Positions 24,370 to 33,073 of a stretch of DNA of 64,000 nucleotides are shown one piece after another. The notes under the pieces were generated by a model. It was not told the DNA's origin, did not search any database, and saw only the letters and a program-made list of their open reading frames with translations. The position numbers were made by a program, and so were the translations under genes. Source of the stretch: Mixta sp031457955 (GTDB lineage Bacteria > Pseudomonadota > Gammaproteobacteria > Enterobacterales > Enterobacteriaceae); NCBI RefSeq assembly GCF_031457955.1, contig NZ_JAVDXN010000006.1, positions 62,001 to 126,000 on the forward strand. The letters are read 5' to 3'. Position 1 is the stretch's first letter. Every line of letters begins with the position of its first letter.

Positions 24370-24861
24370 ATGGATATCATTATATTTATAAAAAAATGCA
24401 CTGGTAATGAACTTCGGCAGAGGTCTGCACAGTGCTATACTATTGAGGGATGGTAATACATTAAAATACTTTTCATTGTATGGCGACAAAAGCAAAGAGT
24501 GTACAAGCCTGGAAAATTGCCGAACGGAACTAATAGAAGATATGAAAAACTTCAATGACACGTTATTTACTGGCGATAATAAAGGAAAAAGCATTCACCA
24601 AGCCACCTCAAATAAAAAAATAACTTCCAAAAAGTAAAATTATCAAATGTTAGTAAAGCAATTAATGCATGGAAGGAAAACAGCATTAAATTCAAAACGT
24701 TCACAAACAACTGTTCATATCCAATTGCTAAGATGCTTGAAAAAGGCTCACCAGAAAATTTCACTTTTAAGCATCAACGTAAAAATCAGATGCCTTATAA
24801 TACTTTTAATATGGCGAGAGAACTGGCTAATATTCAGCAGGGAAACGTAAAACCCAAATAA
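24370..24861 (+). pseudogene. Frameshifted permuted papain-like cysteine peptidase
   Basis: No single frame is open, but three pieces read as one protein. Frame 1 from ATG 24370 gives MDIIIFIK. Frame 2 (open from 24392) gives ALVMNFGRGLHSAILLRDG, then KYFSLYGDK. Frame 1 again (open from 24616) gives KVKLSNVSKAINAWKEN, then FTNNCSYPIAKMLEKGSPE, and ends at TAA 24859-24861. Both breaks coincide with runs of seven A (24390-24396 and 24614-24620): one A fewer in the first and one more in the second restores about 163 aa. His before a DG..KYFSLYG strand plus a late NNCS Cys is the order of permuted NlpC/P60-YiiX-type peptidases. Base composition is far more AT-rich than the neighbours. It may be decayed, slippage-expressed or mis-sequenced. 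Confidence 0.6.
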
Positions 24862-25009
24862 TTAAAAATAGTGACAGTGAAATTTACATATTATGTGAAT
24901 TAAATAAAAGTAAGGGTTATCAGCCATCCGCATATTGTGCCTTCTGCATACGAGGGGAATTACTTTACATTATATGCATTAAAAGTATGGAAATTAGATA
25001 TTACTTATA

Positions 25010-25037
25010 AAATGCTGGTCAATTCAGACCAGCATTT
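25010..25037 (-). terminator. Terminator of the small lipoprotein gene
   Basis: Eleven-base-pair stem AAATGCTGGTC / GACCAGCATTT with an AATTCA loop, followed on the minus strand by TTATAAG. Lies 19 bases after the stop of the small lipoprotein gene. Confidence 0.6.
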
Positions 25038-25056
25038 AGCGCTATAAAAAAACTTA

Positions 25057-25224
25057 TTATTTATCTACCGGGCCGCAACCGCCAATAATTTTTGAAACAG
25101 AGACGGCAGGATGCAGCAAATAGTCATAATTACAGTTTTTTTCTTTATTATAAACGCTGCCGGTGCAACCGGTAAGCGTTGCCAGAAAAGCGCCCAGGAT
25201 AGCGAGTTTGCATGCTGTTTTCAT
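25057..25224 (-). CDS. YhfL-family small lipoprotein (DUF4223)
   Basis: A 55-aa lipoprotein. It has a Lys-containing n-region, hydrophobic stretch, and a lipobox LTGC placing the lipidated Cys near residue 20. The mature part has CNYDYLLHPAVSVSKIIGGC, strongly like E. coli YhfL (NCSYDYLLHPAISISKIIGGCGP). AAGGAT precedes the ATG. Function unknown; no charged residue follows the Cys, so outer-membrane sorting is likely. E. coli yhfL lies elsewhere on the chromosome, so its place here in an AT-rich insert is unusual. Confidence 0.85.
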   Translation of the reverse strand: MKTACKLAILGAFLATLTGCTGSVYNKEKNCNYDYLLHPAVSVSKIIGGCGPVDK

Positions 25225-25683
25225 TGTAATATCCTTTTAAAATAAGAGATCCTTCCAATACAGTACAATACCGTACGAATGGTGCCCGGTATCATACAAC
25301 TTAGATATAGATATTTCCAATGAAAACAAACTGTATTAAACCCTTAAGTTAGCGCTGTTTATGTTGCTTATTTACTGAAGAGCGCTTTTTACCGGATGCT
25401 TTTATTTACTCTCGTATATTTATTTAATTAATTAAAAATGAATTAATAGCAGGATATTTATTGTTTACACTGTTCTTTATCGTTACGTGGAAGGGTTACG
25501 CTTTGCATGCAGCAAACCGGGTGCTGTAATAATATGCCGCTGCTGGCAGAAAAACCGAAGCAGCGGCAAGTCATAATGGTTAAATCAGCGGCGAGCGGAT
25601 TAGTCACACGCAAAGCTTCACGCCGGCCTAATTGCTAATCCTTTAGCGAAAAAAAGTATCTACCCGCAGAGATATGACATGTT
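25225..25683. other. AT-rich gap upstream of small lipoprotein gene
   Basis: 459 bases with no credible open frame. Contains a hairpin TGCCGCTGC / GCAGCGGCA (25535-25543 and 25560-25568) without a T-tract, which may mark the end of the rlmM transcript. Otherwise I see nothing identifiable. Confidence 0.4.
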
Positions 25684-26784
25684 TTATCGCTCGTCGCGGC
25701 GGCCCGGCGTTGCGCCCCAAATGCGGCGAATATGCACCGTGACTTCTTCGCGATCGTGATAAAGCTGGCGCGCCTGAATTTGCGCGTTAATGCCGTTCTC
25801 ACGCAGCTTTTCCTGAATCATCGCCAGGTTTTGCGACACCTCTTCATAGCGCTTTTTCATCGGCAGCTTAAGGTTAAAAATCGCCTCACGGCACCAGCCA
25901 TTAATCAGCCACTCCGCCATCAGATTCGCCACGCGTACCGGTTTCTCCACCATATCGCACACCACCCAGCTAATATTGCTGCGCGTCGGACGATATTTAA
26001 AACCATCTTCGCGATGATGCATCACCTGTCCGGTATCCATTAGCGAAGGCGCCATCGGGCCATTATCCACCGCATGTACCATCATGCTGCGTTTCACCAG
26101 TTGATAAGTCCAGCCGCCCGGACAGGCACCCAGATCAACCGCATACATTCCGCTGCCCAGACGCTCATCCCATTCATCGGCTGGAATAAACACATGGAAC
26201 GCCTCTTCCAGCTTCAGCGTAGAACGGCTCGGCGCGTCAGAAGGGAATTTAAGACGCGGAATGCCCATAAAAAACGGTGAGTTATTATTGGGATAAGAGT
26301 ACCCCACATAGCAGTGACCAGACGCGATAAAAAAGACATGGATCACCGGCCGCGTGGCGCTTTCATAGTTCAGCAAACTCTTTTGCTGACGCAGGGCGCT
26401 ACGCAGCGGAACGGTAAATTTGCGGCAAAACTTCAAAAGCTCTTTCGCTTCATTGGTATCCGGCACCTCGACCCTTAAGTCGCCGCCCTTCTCAACCACG
26501 CCGTTCAGCATGCCGGCCACCGGCGAAATCCGATCTTCAGGCGGCAAATCGCGCAGTAGTTCACCCACCACCACCATCTGCCGCGCAAAAATAAGCTCGC
26601 TGAAAGGTAACTCGCGCGCCAGCTTATCGGCATCGGTGGTTTCATAGCATTCAAACAGCACGTAAGCTGAATTCTCTTTTACCCGCGCGAAACCATACAC
26701 GCCACGCTGCGCCGCTTTATCGGTAATTTCCGCCGCACACTCTTTCTCAAAGCCGGAACGGCAATACAACAACACTTTATTCAT
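25684..26784 (-). CDS. rlmM: 23S rRNA (cytidine-2498-2'-O) methyltransferase RlmM
   Basis: SAM-dependent 2'-O-methylation of C2498 in the peptidyl-transferase centre. 366 aa, as E. coli. N-terminal THUMP-like RNA-binding part with LRSALRQQKSLLNYE; C-terminal Rossmann methyltransferase with AVDLGACPGGWTYQLV as SAM motif, then VVCDMVEKP and the catalytic Lys in IFNLKLPMKKRY. Start overlaps the end of ygdD by 8 bases, so the two are translationally coupled. Confidence 0.97.
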   Translation of the reverse strand: MNKVLLYCRSGFEKECAAEITDKAAQRGVYGFARVKENSAYVLFECYETTDADKLARELPFSELIFARQMVVVGELLRDLPPEDRISPVAGMLNGVVEKGGDLRVEVPDTNEAKELLKFCRKFTVPLRSALRQQKSLLNYESATRPVIHVFFIASGHCYVGYSYPNNNSPFFMGIPRLKFPSDAPSRSTLKLEEAFHVFIPADEWDERLGSGMYAVDLGACPGGWTYQLVKRSMMVHAVDNGPMAPSLMDTGQVMHHREDGFKYRPTRSNISWVVCDMVEKPVRVANLMAEWLINGWCREAIFNLKLPMKKRYEEVSQNLAMIQEKLRENGINAQIQARQLYHDREEVTVHIRRIWGATPGRRDER

Positions 26785-27172
26785 GGCGATCTGCCTTTCT
26801 CTTCAGACGCAGCGCGCCGATTAACATTAAAACCCAACCAATCAGAAAACAGGTGCCGCCAACAGGCGTAACAAACACCCACATCTTCAAATGCGACAGC
26901 GCCAGACAGTAAAGGCTGCCGCTAAACAGCACCACGCCCAGCGCTAAAAAGGCGCTGCTCCAATAAAACCAGATATTTGCGCGACGCAGCATCGCCGCCG
27001 CCAGGCCAATAATGGTCAACGTATGCCAGGCCTGGTAATCCAGCCCGGTATGAATCCAGGCCATTTCTGTCGGCCCCAGAGACTGACTCAGGACGTGCGC
27101 ACCAAACGCGCCAAAGGCGACAAAGAAAAAGCCGCTGATGGCGGAAAAAATTAACATTGCACGACTGGACAT
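26777..27172 (-). CDS. ygdD: DUF423 inner-membrane protein YgdD
   Basis: Small integral membrane protein, 131 aa with four predicted segments (about 5-27, 45-62, 67-88, 97-120). Family landmarks: SGFFFVAFGAFGAHVL, GLDYQAWHTLTIIGLA and VLFSGSLYCLALS. Function unknown. The ATG at 27172 is preferred over a TTG one codon upstream because the family begins M-S/T-S-R. Between gcvA and rlmM as in E. coli. Confidence 0.94.
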   Translation of the reverse strand: MSSRAMLIFSAISGFFFVAFGAFGAHVLSQSLGPTEMAWIHTGLDYQAWHTLTIIGLAAAMLRRANIWFYWSSAFLALGVVLFSGSLYCLALSHLKMWVFVTPVGGTCFLIGWVLMLIGALRLKRKADRHE

Positions 27173-27229
27173 CAAACGATCCTCGTAACATAACGCGCCG
27201 GGTCACTCCGTCGCGGATAAATAAACAGG

Positions 27230-28147
27230 TTAATTGGCGTAGCGGAAGCGAAATTTCTCTTGCTCGCTTGCGGCTTTTGCCAGAATCCAGTGTCGAAAGG
27301 CGGCTATTTTACCCAGTTCTGCCTGGCTGTCATGACAAACCAGATAAAAAGCATTTTTACTTACCAGCACATCATTAAACGGACACACCAGGCGGCCCGC
27401 TTCAATCTCACTCTGCGCCATTACGTTGTTCGCCAGCGCCACGCCCTGACCATGAATCGCCGCCTGCAGCACCATCGCGCTGTGGCTGAAAATCGGTCCC
27501 TGCTGCACATTAATATGCTGCACGCCTAGCTGGCGCGTATAAGATTGCCAGTCGCGGCGCGACGCATCGTGCAACAGCGTGACATGCGCTAAATCGGCTG
27601 GGGTTTTTAGCGGTTTATCACCGGTAAGCAGCTGCGGCGAGCAAACCGGCAGCAGATACTCCGCATACAGCTTCTCAACGCGCAGCCCCGGCCAGTTGCC
27701 GCGCCCATAAAAAATGGCCACGTCCACATCGTCGGCCAGTTTCTCTTCTTCCCGGTCCACCGCCTGGATACGCACATCGATTCCCGGATAAGCTGAGTTA
27801 AAGCTGGAAAGTCGTGGCACCAGCCACTGAATGGCAAAACTCGGCAGCAAACTTACCGTCAGCGCGCCCTTGGCGCTGCGCGCCTGCAACTTACGCGTCG
27901 CATCGTTAAGCGCCGAGAAAATTTCCTTAATATCCAGATAGTAGCTTTGACCTTCTTCCGTTAATAATAGCGAACGATTACGCCGCCGAAACAGCTTAAG
28001 ACCGAGAAAATCTTCCAGAGATTTAATCTGATGGCTTACAGCCGCCTGGGTAACAAACAGCTCTTCAGCCGCTTTGGTAAAGCTGAGATGACGCGCTGCC
28101 GCATCAAAAACGCGCAGGGCATTCAGTGGTGGAAGACGTTTTGACAT
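27230..28147 (-). CDS. gcvA: Glycine cleavage system regulator GcvA
   Basis: LysR-type regulator that activates gcvTHP and gcvB when glycine is plentiful and represses gcvTHP with purines. 305 aa, matching E. coli. Winged helix at residues 6-65 (NALRVFDAAARHLSFTKAAE, VTQAAVSHQIKSLE), then the effector-binding domain from about 90. The start at 28147 gives MSKRLPPLNALRVF. Divergent from the GcvB RNA it controls; the 128-base gap should contain GcvA sites. Confidence 0.97.
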   Translation of the reverse strand: MSKRLPPLNALRVFDAAARHLSFTKAAEELFVTQAAVSHQIKSLEDFLGLKLFRRRNRSLLLTEEGQSYYLDIKEIFSALNDATRKLQARSAKGALTVSLLPSFAIQWLVPRLSSFNSAYPGIDVRIQAVDREEEKLADDVDVAIFYGRGNWPGLRVEKLYAEYLLPVCSPQLLTGDKPLKTPADLAHVTLLHDASRRDWQSYTRQLGVQHINVQQGPIFSHSAMVLQAAIHGQGVALANNVMAQSEIEAGRLVCPFNDVLVSKNAFYLVCHDSQAELGKIAAFRHWILAKAASEQEKFRFRYAN

Positions 28148-28240
28148 GATTCCCAAATCTTGGCTGAAACACTTTGACGCAACCCGACAGCATCGCGTTA
28201 CGTATTAGATTTTTTTATCCGAGACATTATAAATTGTCCG

Positions 28241-28269
28241 TTGAGGAAGCTCCAGCAAATACCTATAGT
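28241..28269 (+). promoter_or_regulatory. gcvB promoter
   Basis: -35 TTGAGG (28241-28246) and -10 TATAGT (28264-28269) with 17-base spacing; the GcvB 5' end at 28276 lies seven bases after the -10. Confidence 0.75.
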
Positions 28270-28275
28270 TGCCGC

Positions 28276-28481
28276 ACTTCCTGAGCCGGAACGAAAAGTT
28301 TTCAGAATATGCGGGAAACTGCTGATTTCAGAGGATTTTTGGCTTGTGGTCGTGATGTTGTGTTTGCAATTTGATCTGACCTTTTTCAGATCGGGTAGCC
28401 TGGCTACCGTTTATTCCTGTAGATTTACCCTGTCTGTCCATAGTGATTTTAATAGCACCGCAAAATGCGGTGCTTTTTTTT
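28276..28481 (+). ncRNA. gcvB: GcvB small RNA
   Basis: Hfq-dependent small RNA that represses many peptide and amino-acid transport mRNAs. The 5' end ACTTCCTGAGCCGGAACGAA, the 3' section TTTACCCTGTCTGTCCATAG and the terminator AGCACCGC-AAAAT-GCGGTGC with eight T match E. coli GcvB closely; length is about 206. The G/U-rich seed R1 reads GTCGTGATGTTGTGTTTGCA, about 8 bases shorter than I recall for E. coli. Internal hairpins GATCTGACC-TTTTTCAGATC and GGTAGCC-TGGCTACC correspond to the E. coli ones. Divergent from gcvA, convergent with ygdI. Confidence 0.95.
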
Positions 28482-28489
28482 GCCCTTAA

Positions 28490-28714
28490 TTACTGGCCGA
28501 CCTCTACCATCTCTTTGACATCAGAGCGGTTGATCTGCTGCTCGCTACCTTTGGCATCTTTGTAGCTGATCATGCCGGTATCATCGTCTACCATAGGCTT
28601 ACCTTCGGTAACGATGGTGCGACCATCGTTGGTATGCATAACGTAATTGCTGGAGCAGGCTGCTAAAGTAAATGTCATGGCGCAGGCGGCCAGTACTGCG
28701 GCGAGTTTTTTCAT
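28490..28714 (-). CDS. ygdI: YgdI/YgdR family lipoprotein
   Basis: 74-aa lipoprotein (E. coli YgdI 75). Signal peptide MKKLAAVLAACAMTFTLAAC with the lipidated Cys at about residue 20, then the SSNYVMHTNDGRTIVTEGKP SH3-like DUF903 domain. Function unknown. Paralogue of the gene at 57771. Convergent with gcvB, whose terminator ends 9 bases before this stop codon. Confidence 0.93.
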   Translation of the reverse strand: MKKLAAVLAACAMTFTLAACSSNYVMHTNDGRTIVTEGKPMVDDDTGMISYKDAKGSEQQINRSDVKEMVEVGQ

Positions 28715-28931
28715 TTTCCATCTCCTTGCAGATTAAATGCGACAAACTAACCGTCCCGGTCAGCCAGCGTGAATGTCCTTTAACAGCCCTATTCCCTCTG
28801 GCAAACTGACGGCAAAAGTTTACACCTTGTCTATTCAGCATAACGCGGATTTGTTGCTTCGCCAGTGGCTTAGGAGATTTCCGAACGGTTGCTGGCCGCA
28901 GAGGCAAAACCCTGATTGTAATGAGAACCGC

Positions 28932-30137
28932 ATGACCCAATTTAATCCTGCCCAGTTCCGTCAGCAGTTCCCGGCGCTGGCCAACGCGGGCGTCTATCTG
29001 GACAGCGCCGCCACCGCGCTAAAACCGCAGGCGGTGATCGAGGCCACTGAGCATTACTACAGCCTGAGCGCCGGAACCGTTCATCGCAGCCAGTATGCCG
29101 CGGCGCGAAAGCTCACCGAGCGCTACGAAAGCGCGCGCGCGCAGGTAGCCGCCCTGATTAATGCCCCACAGCCGCAGGCAGTTATCTGGACGCGCGGCAC
29201 CACCGAAGCGATTAACCTCGTCGCGCAGAGCGCCTTCAGGCCGAGATTACGGCCCGGCGACGAAATTATCGTCAGCGAAGCAGAGCATCATGCCAACCTG
29301 GTGCCCTGGCTGATGGCCGCCGAACAGACCGGCGCGCGGGTGGTGAAATGGCCGCTGGGGCCAGACTATCTACCCGATATGGCGCTGTTGCCCACGCTGT
29401 TGAATAGCAAAACGCGCCTGCTGGCGCTGGGGCAGATGTCCAACGTAACCGGCGGCTGTCCCGATCTGGCGCAGGCGATTCATCTGGCGCATGCCGCAGG
29501 CGCGCTGGTGCTAGTTGATGGCGCGCAGGGCGTGGTGCATTGCCCGCCGGACGTTCAGGCGCTGGATATCGATTTTTATGCCTTTTCCGGTCACAAACTT
29601 TACGGTCCGATGGGCATCGGCGCGCTGTATGGCAAACCGGCGCTGCTGGAGGCGATGCCCGCCTGGCAGGGCGGCGGCAAAATGCTTAGCGATGTTGATT
29701 TTAACGGCTTTACGCCGCAGCCGGTGCCGTGGCGTTTTGAGGCGGGTACGCCAAACGTCGCGGGCGTGATTGGCCTGAGCGCGGCGCTGGAGTGGCTGGA
29801 AAGCGTGGATATCAATGCGGCGGAGCGCTGGTGTTGCAGCCTGGCGACGCTGGCGGAAGAGCAGCTGCAGGCGATTCCCGGTTTCCGCAGCTTTCGCAGC
29901 GGCGAATCCAGCCTGCTCTCTTTTGATATCGCCGGGATTCATCACAGCGATGTCGTGACGCTGCTGGCCGAAAGCGGCGTAGCCGTGCGCGCTGGTCAGC
30001 ATTGCGCCCAGCCGCTTATGGCGGCATTGGGCGTTGCGGGTACGCTGCGCGCGTCGTTTGCGCCTTATAATAGTCTGCAGGATGTCGATGCGCTGGTGCG
30101 CGCCATCCATAACGCCATCACTTTACTGGCCGAGTAA
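28932..30137 (+). CDS. csdA: Cysteine desulfurase CsdA
   Basis: PLP-dependent desulfurase giving sulfane sulfur to CsdE; in E. coli the CSD system supports TcdA in making cyclic t6A37 in tRNA. 401 aa. PLP Lys222 in FSGHKLYGP; persulfide Cys358 in RAGQHCAQP; SEAEHHANLVPW and VLVDGAQGVVH are further PLP contacts. ATG at 28932 gives the conserved MTQFNPAQFR; the longer frame from 28773 is not conserved. csdE follows after 5 bases. Confidence 0.97.
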   Translation: MTQFNPAQFRQQFPALANAGVYLDSAATALKPQAVIEATEHYYSLSAGTVHRSQYAAARKLTERYESARAQVAALINAPQPQAVIWTRGTTEAINLVAQSAFRPRLRPGDEIIVSEAEHHANLVPWLMAAEQTGARVVKWPLGPDYLPDMALLPTLLNSKTRLLALGQMSNVTGGCPDLAQAIHLAHAAGALVLVDGAQGVVHCPPDVQALDIDFYAFSGHKLYGPMGIGALYGKPALLEAMPAWQGGGKMLSDVDFNGFTPQPVPWRFEAGTPNVAGVIGLSAALEWLESVDINAAERWCCSLATLAEEQLQAIPGFRSFRSGESSLLSFDIAGIHHSDVVTLLAESGVAVRAGQHCAQPLMAALGVAGTLRASFAPYNSLQDVDALVRAIHNAITLLAE

Positions 30138-30142
30138 CCACT

Positions 30143-30607
30143 ATGACGCTTATCGCCCCACATCCGTTTGCCGAACTGATTACCGTCTCATCATTAAAAG
30201 AGAAGTTTGCCGCCTGTCCCGGCTGGGAAGAGCGTTACCGTCAGCTGATCCTGCTGGGCAAACAGCTGCCGCCGCTGCCGGAGGCGCTGAAAAGCGCGGG
30301 CATTGAGCTAAGCGGCTGTGAAAATCGCGTCTGGCTGGGTCATCAGCGTTTGCATGATGGATCGCTGCATTTTTATGGTGACAGCGAAGGCAGGATCGTA
30401 CGCGGCCTGTTGGCGGTGCTGCTGACGGCAGTTGAGCGTCAGCAGCCGGAAACCTTGCTACAACAGGATCCGTTACAGCTGTTTGATGAGTTAGGGCTGC
30501 GCGAACAGCTCAGCGCCTCGCGCAGCAGCGGGCTTGATGCGCTGGCGCAGGCGGTTCGCGCCGCAGCCGCTAACCCTGACGCGCCGCCTTCGCCAACATT
30601 TTCTTAA
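30143..30607 (+). CDS. csdE: Sulfur acceptor protein CsdE
   Basis: SufE-family partner that takes persulfide sulfur from CsdA. 154 aa (E. coli 147). Acceptor Cys59 in IELSGCENRVWLG; the helix-rich family features FAACPGWEERYRQLILLGK and LFDELGLREQLSASRSSGL are present. The C-terminus is a few residues longer and its last 38 bases overlap the 3' end of convergent tcdA. Confidence 0.96.
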   Translation: MTLIAPHPFAELITVSSLKEKFAACPGWEERYRQLILLGKQLPPLPEALKSAGIELSGCENRVWLGHQRLHDGSLHFYGDSEGRIVRGLLAVLLTAVERQQPETLLQQDPLQLFDELGLREQLSASRSSGLDALAQAVRAAAANPDAPPSPTFS

Positions 30608-31373
30608 GCACGTGTGATACCGCCACAAAGCCAAAGGTGGCGGTGACCATGGTTGCGGCGCCAAACCCGGAGGCGCAATCCATTCGTTTTGGCCCTTCCG
30701 CCGTGCTGCGTGACGCGCAAACGCTGCCGTCCGGCTGCGGATAAACCAGCGCTTCGGTAGAAAATACGCAGTCGATGGCGAGCTTGCCTTTGCTGTTCTT
30801 CACCACGCCGAAATCGTGCTTTAGCCGCTCACGCAATTTCGCCGCCAGCGGATCCTGAACGGTTTTCGCCAGATCGCTCACCTGAATTTGGGTGGGATCG
30901 ATTTGCCCGCCCGCGCCGCCGGTGGTGACCACCGGGATCTTATTGCGTCGACACCAGGCAAGCAGCGCTGCTTTTGGTCGCACGCTATCGATCGCATCGA
31001 TCACATAGCTGTAGCCAGCGCTCATTAACTCGGCAGTATTATCAGGGGTAATAAAATCGTCTACGCAGTGAACCGTACATTCAGGATTGATCGCCCGCAT
31101 GCGCTCGGCCATCACTTCTGTTTTTGCCTTGCCGACATTACCCTGCAAAGCGTGAAGTTGACGGTTGGTATTGGTAATGCAGACGTCATCCATATCGACA
31201 AGCGTAATGGTGCCGATGCCGGTGCGCGCCAGCGCTTCCGCCGCCCACGAACCGACGCCGCCAATGCCGATCACGCAAACGTGAGCGTCGGCAAACAGCT
31301 GTAATGCGTCCTGACCATAGAGACGCGCCGTACCGCCAAAGCGCTGTCGCCAGGCGTCAGAGAGAACTCTCAT
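30570..31373 (-). CDS. tcdA: tRNA threonylcarbamoyladenosine dehydratase TcdA
   Basis: E1-like ATP-dependent dehydratase cyclising t6A37 to ct6A37. 267 aa (E. coli 268). Nucleotide-binding CVIGIGGVGSWAAEALARTG, the NTNRQLHAL E1 motif, and catalytic Cys region ALVYPQPDGSVCAS with DCASGFGAATMVTATFG at the C-terminus, which may act as a membrane-touching helix. Start at 31373 gives MRVLSDAWRQRFGGTARLYG, close to E. coli; the longer frame is not conserved. Convergent with csdE, its sulfur-relay partner. Confidence 0.96.
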   Translation of the reverse strand: MRVLSDAWRQRFGGTARLYGQDALQLFADAHVCVIGIGGVGSWAAEALARTGIGTITLVDMDDVCITNTNRQLHALQGNVGKAKTEVMAERMRAINPECTVHCVDDFITPDNTAELMSAGYSYVIDAIDSVRPKAALLAWCRRNKIPVVTTGGAGGQIDPTQIQVSDLAKTVQDPLAAKLRERLKHDFGVVKNSKGKLAIDCVFSTEALVYPQPDGSVCASRSTAEGPKRMDCASGFGAATMVTATFGFVAVSHVLKKMLAKAARQG

Positions 31374-31429
31374 GAAATAACCTTTGTTGATAGTCGATAG
31401 CGGACCAGAACGGTCCGCCATACTGAAGT

Positions 31430-32581
31430 TTACTGGCTGGCGCTGACCAGCATTGAACCATTCTGGTGGTTTTGCGCATTGCTGAACAGCGTGGTACCGG
31501 TGCCTGGCGCGCTTTTCAGCACCCAAACGCGGCCATAATGGTTAAAGAAACCGGCCATATGCCCCGCTTCCGGCCCGATACCCTGATAGATATCAAAGTG
31601 CTGGCCTTTAATTGCGCCGCCGACATCCAGCGCCACCATCAGGCGCATCTCATACTTACCGGTAAATTTACCGTCGTTATTTAACAGCGGCACTTCCGCC
31701 AGCAGCACTGTGCCCGGCGGGATCAGCGAGCGGTCCGCCGCCACCGACGCTTTCGCAATCAGCGGCACTGCGCTGGCACCGCGCACCGGCGTAAAGTCTT
31801 CCGGCTTAAAGAAAACGAAAGAGTTATTGGTTTCCAGCAGCGCACGCACCTCTTCCGGGCTATGCTCATCGGCCCATTTGCGAATCGCCTGCATCGACAT
31901 ATCTTCGCGTTTCACTTCGCCGCGATCGATCAGCTCCTTACCGACGCTGTGGTAGGCCCAGCCGTTCTTGCCTGCGTAGCCAAAGAACATCAGCGGACGT
32001 CCATCGCCGTAATCGACATAGCCGCTGCCCTGCACGTCCATAATAAAGTTATCCATCAGCGAATTACTGTAGCCAATCACATAGCGCTCATCCAGCGCGC
32101 CGCTGTAAATCTGTGCCCGGCTCGGCAACTTGCGGCCTTTACTACGCGGCGGCATACGGTAAAGCGGATACTGGAACTCGCCCTGGCGCGTATAGCGCGC
32201 ATGGATCACCGGCGTGTAATAGCCGGTAAACTGCACGTTACCGTAGTTATCCGTGCCTTCCATCTGAAAAGCATCCAGACCAAACAGCCGCAGCTGGCGC
32301 GTATCGCCGCCTGCCAGCAGCCAGTTTTCAATCGCGCTATAGGTATTAGTTTGCCGTGTATATAAAGAAGAGGAGGCGAAACGGATTTCACTGACCTGAT
32401 CGCCGAAATCTTTCCCGTTAACCGGACGCCCTTTGGCATTCGGCTGATTCACCAGCGCCAACGGCTGCTCAATTTTACCATCTTTATATTGCTGACCACG
32501 ATCGGTCGGCTTAGAGGAACACCCCGCCAGCAGCGCTAACAGCGCGCCCGTAACCCAATACTTCGTCCAACGTCCGTTCAT
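31430..32581 (-). CDS. mltA: Membrane-bound lytic murein transglycosylase A
   Basis: Outer-membrane lipoprotein cleaving peptidoglycan to 1,6-anhydro-muropeptides. 383 aa (E. coli 365). Lipobox LLALLAGC puts the lipidated Cys at about residue 21, followed by Ser, consistent with outer-membrane sorting. MltA domain with FTGYYTPVIHARY, then the 3D domain containing catalytic Asp in ALDVGGAIKGQHFDIYQGIG. Start at 32581 is the only one giving a signal peptide at the N-terminus; the frame extends upstream across the antisense of the tRNA genes by chance. Confidence 0.96.
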   Translation of the reverse strand: MNGRWTKYWVTGALLALLAGCSSKPTDRGQQYKDGKIEQPLALVNQPNAKGRPVNGKDFGDQVSEIRFASSSLYTRQTNTYSAIENWLLAGGDTRQLRLFGLDAFQMEGTDNYGNVQFTGYYTPVIHARYTRQGEFQYPLYRMPPRSKGRKLPSRAQIYSGALDERYVIGYSNSLMDNFIMDVQGSGYVDYGDGRPLMFFGYAGKNGWAYHSVGKELIDRGEVKREDMSMQAIRKWADEHSPEEVRALLETNNSFVFFKPEDFTPVRGASAVPLIAKASVAADRSLIPPGTVLLAEVPLLNNDGKFTGKYEMRLMVALDVGGAIKGQHFDIYQGIGPEAGHMAGFFNHYGRVWVLKSAPGTGTTLFSNAQNHQNGSMLVSASQ

Positions 32582-32742
32582 TATCTTCTCACCTCGGCTG
32601 CGTGCAGGGCACGATAGCAAAGGGGTTATAAGAATGAAATGCGTTACCAGAAAAAGAGTGGCGCGTTTTGTGTAGAAAACCACCATGCTGCGGATATATT
32701 CAACAACCTGCGCCGTTATGCTAATTAATTTTAAAAAAGGGG

Positions 32743-32770
32743 TTGCATGAAAATCCGGTAAGAGTATAGT
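32743..32770 (+). promoter_or_regulatory. Promoter of the initiator tRNA operon
   Basis: TTGCAT (32743-32748) and TATAGT (32765-32770), 16 bases apart, followed by a GCGC discriminator typical of stringently controlled stable-RNA promoters. Start expected near 32777, seven bases before the first mature tRNA. Confidence 0.6.
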
Positions 32771-32783
32771 GCGCATCCACGGA

Positions 32784-32860
<77 letters not shown>

Positions 32861-32910
32861 ATTAAGCAGTACGCAATAAGCTTGTCGTGACGGAAGCGAC
32901 AACATCCGGA

Positions 32911-32987
<77 letters not shown>

Positions 32988-32993
32988 ATCATT

Positions 32994-33018
32994 AAAACAC
33001 CCTTAAGGGTGTTTTTTT
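32994..33018 (+). terminator. Terminator of the tRNA operon
   Basis: AACACCCTT/AAGGGTGTT palindrome followed by seven T; begins 7 bases after the second tRNA. The A-run on the other side may let it also serve amiC on the minus strand. Confidence 0.88.
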
Positions 33019-33073
33019 GTATCTGGCGTTTGGTAAAACCGGTTCGCCTGCGACAGGCTCCCCGGTTACCGCA

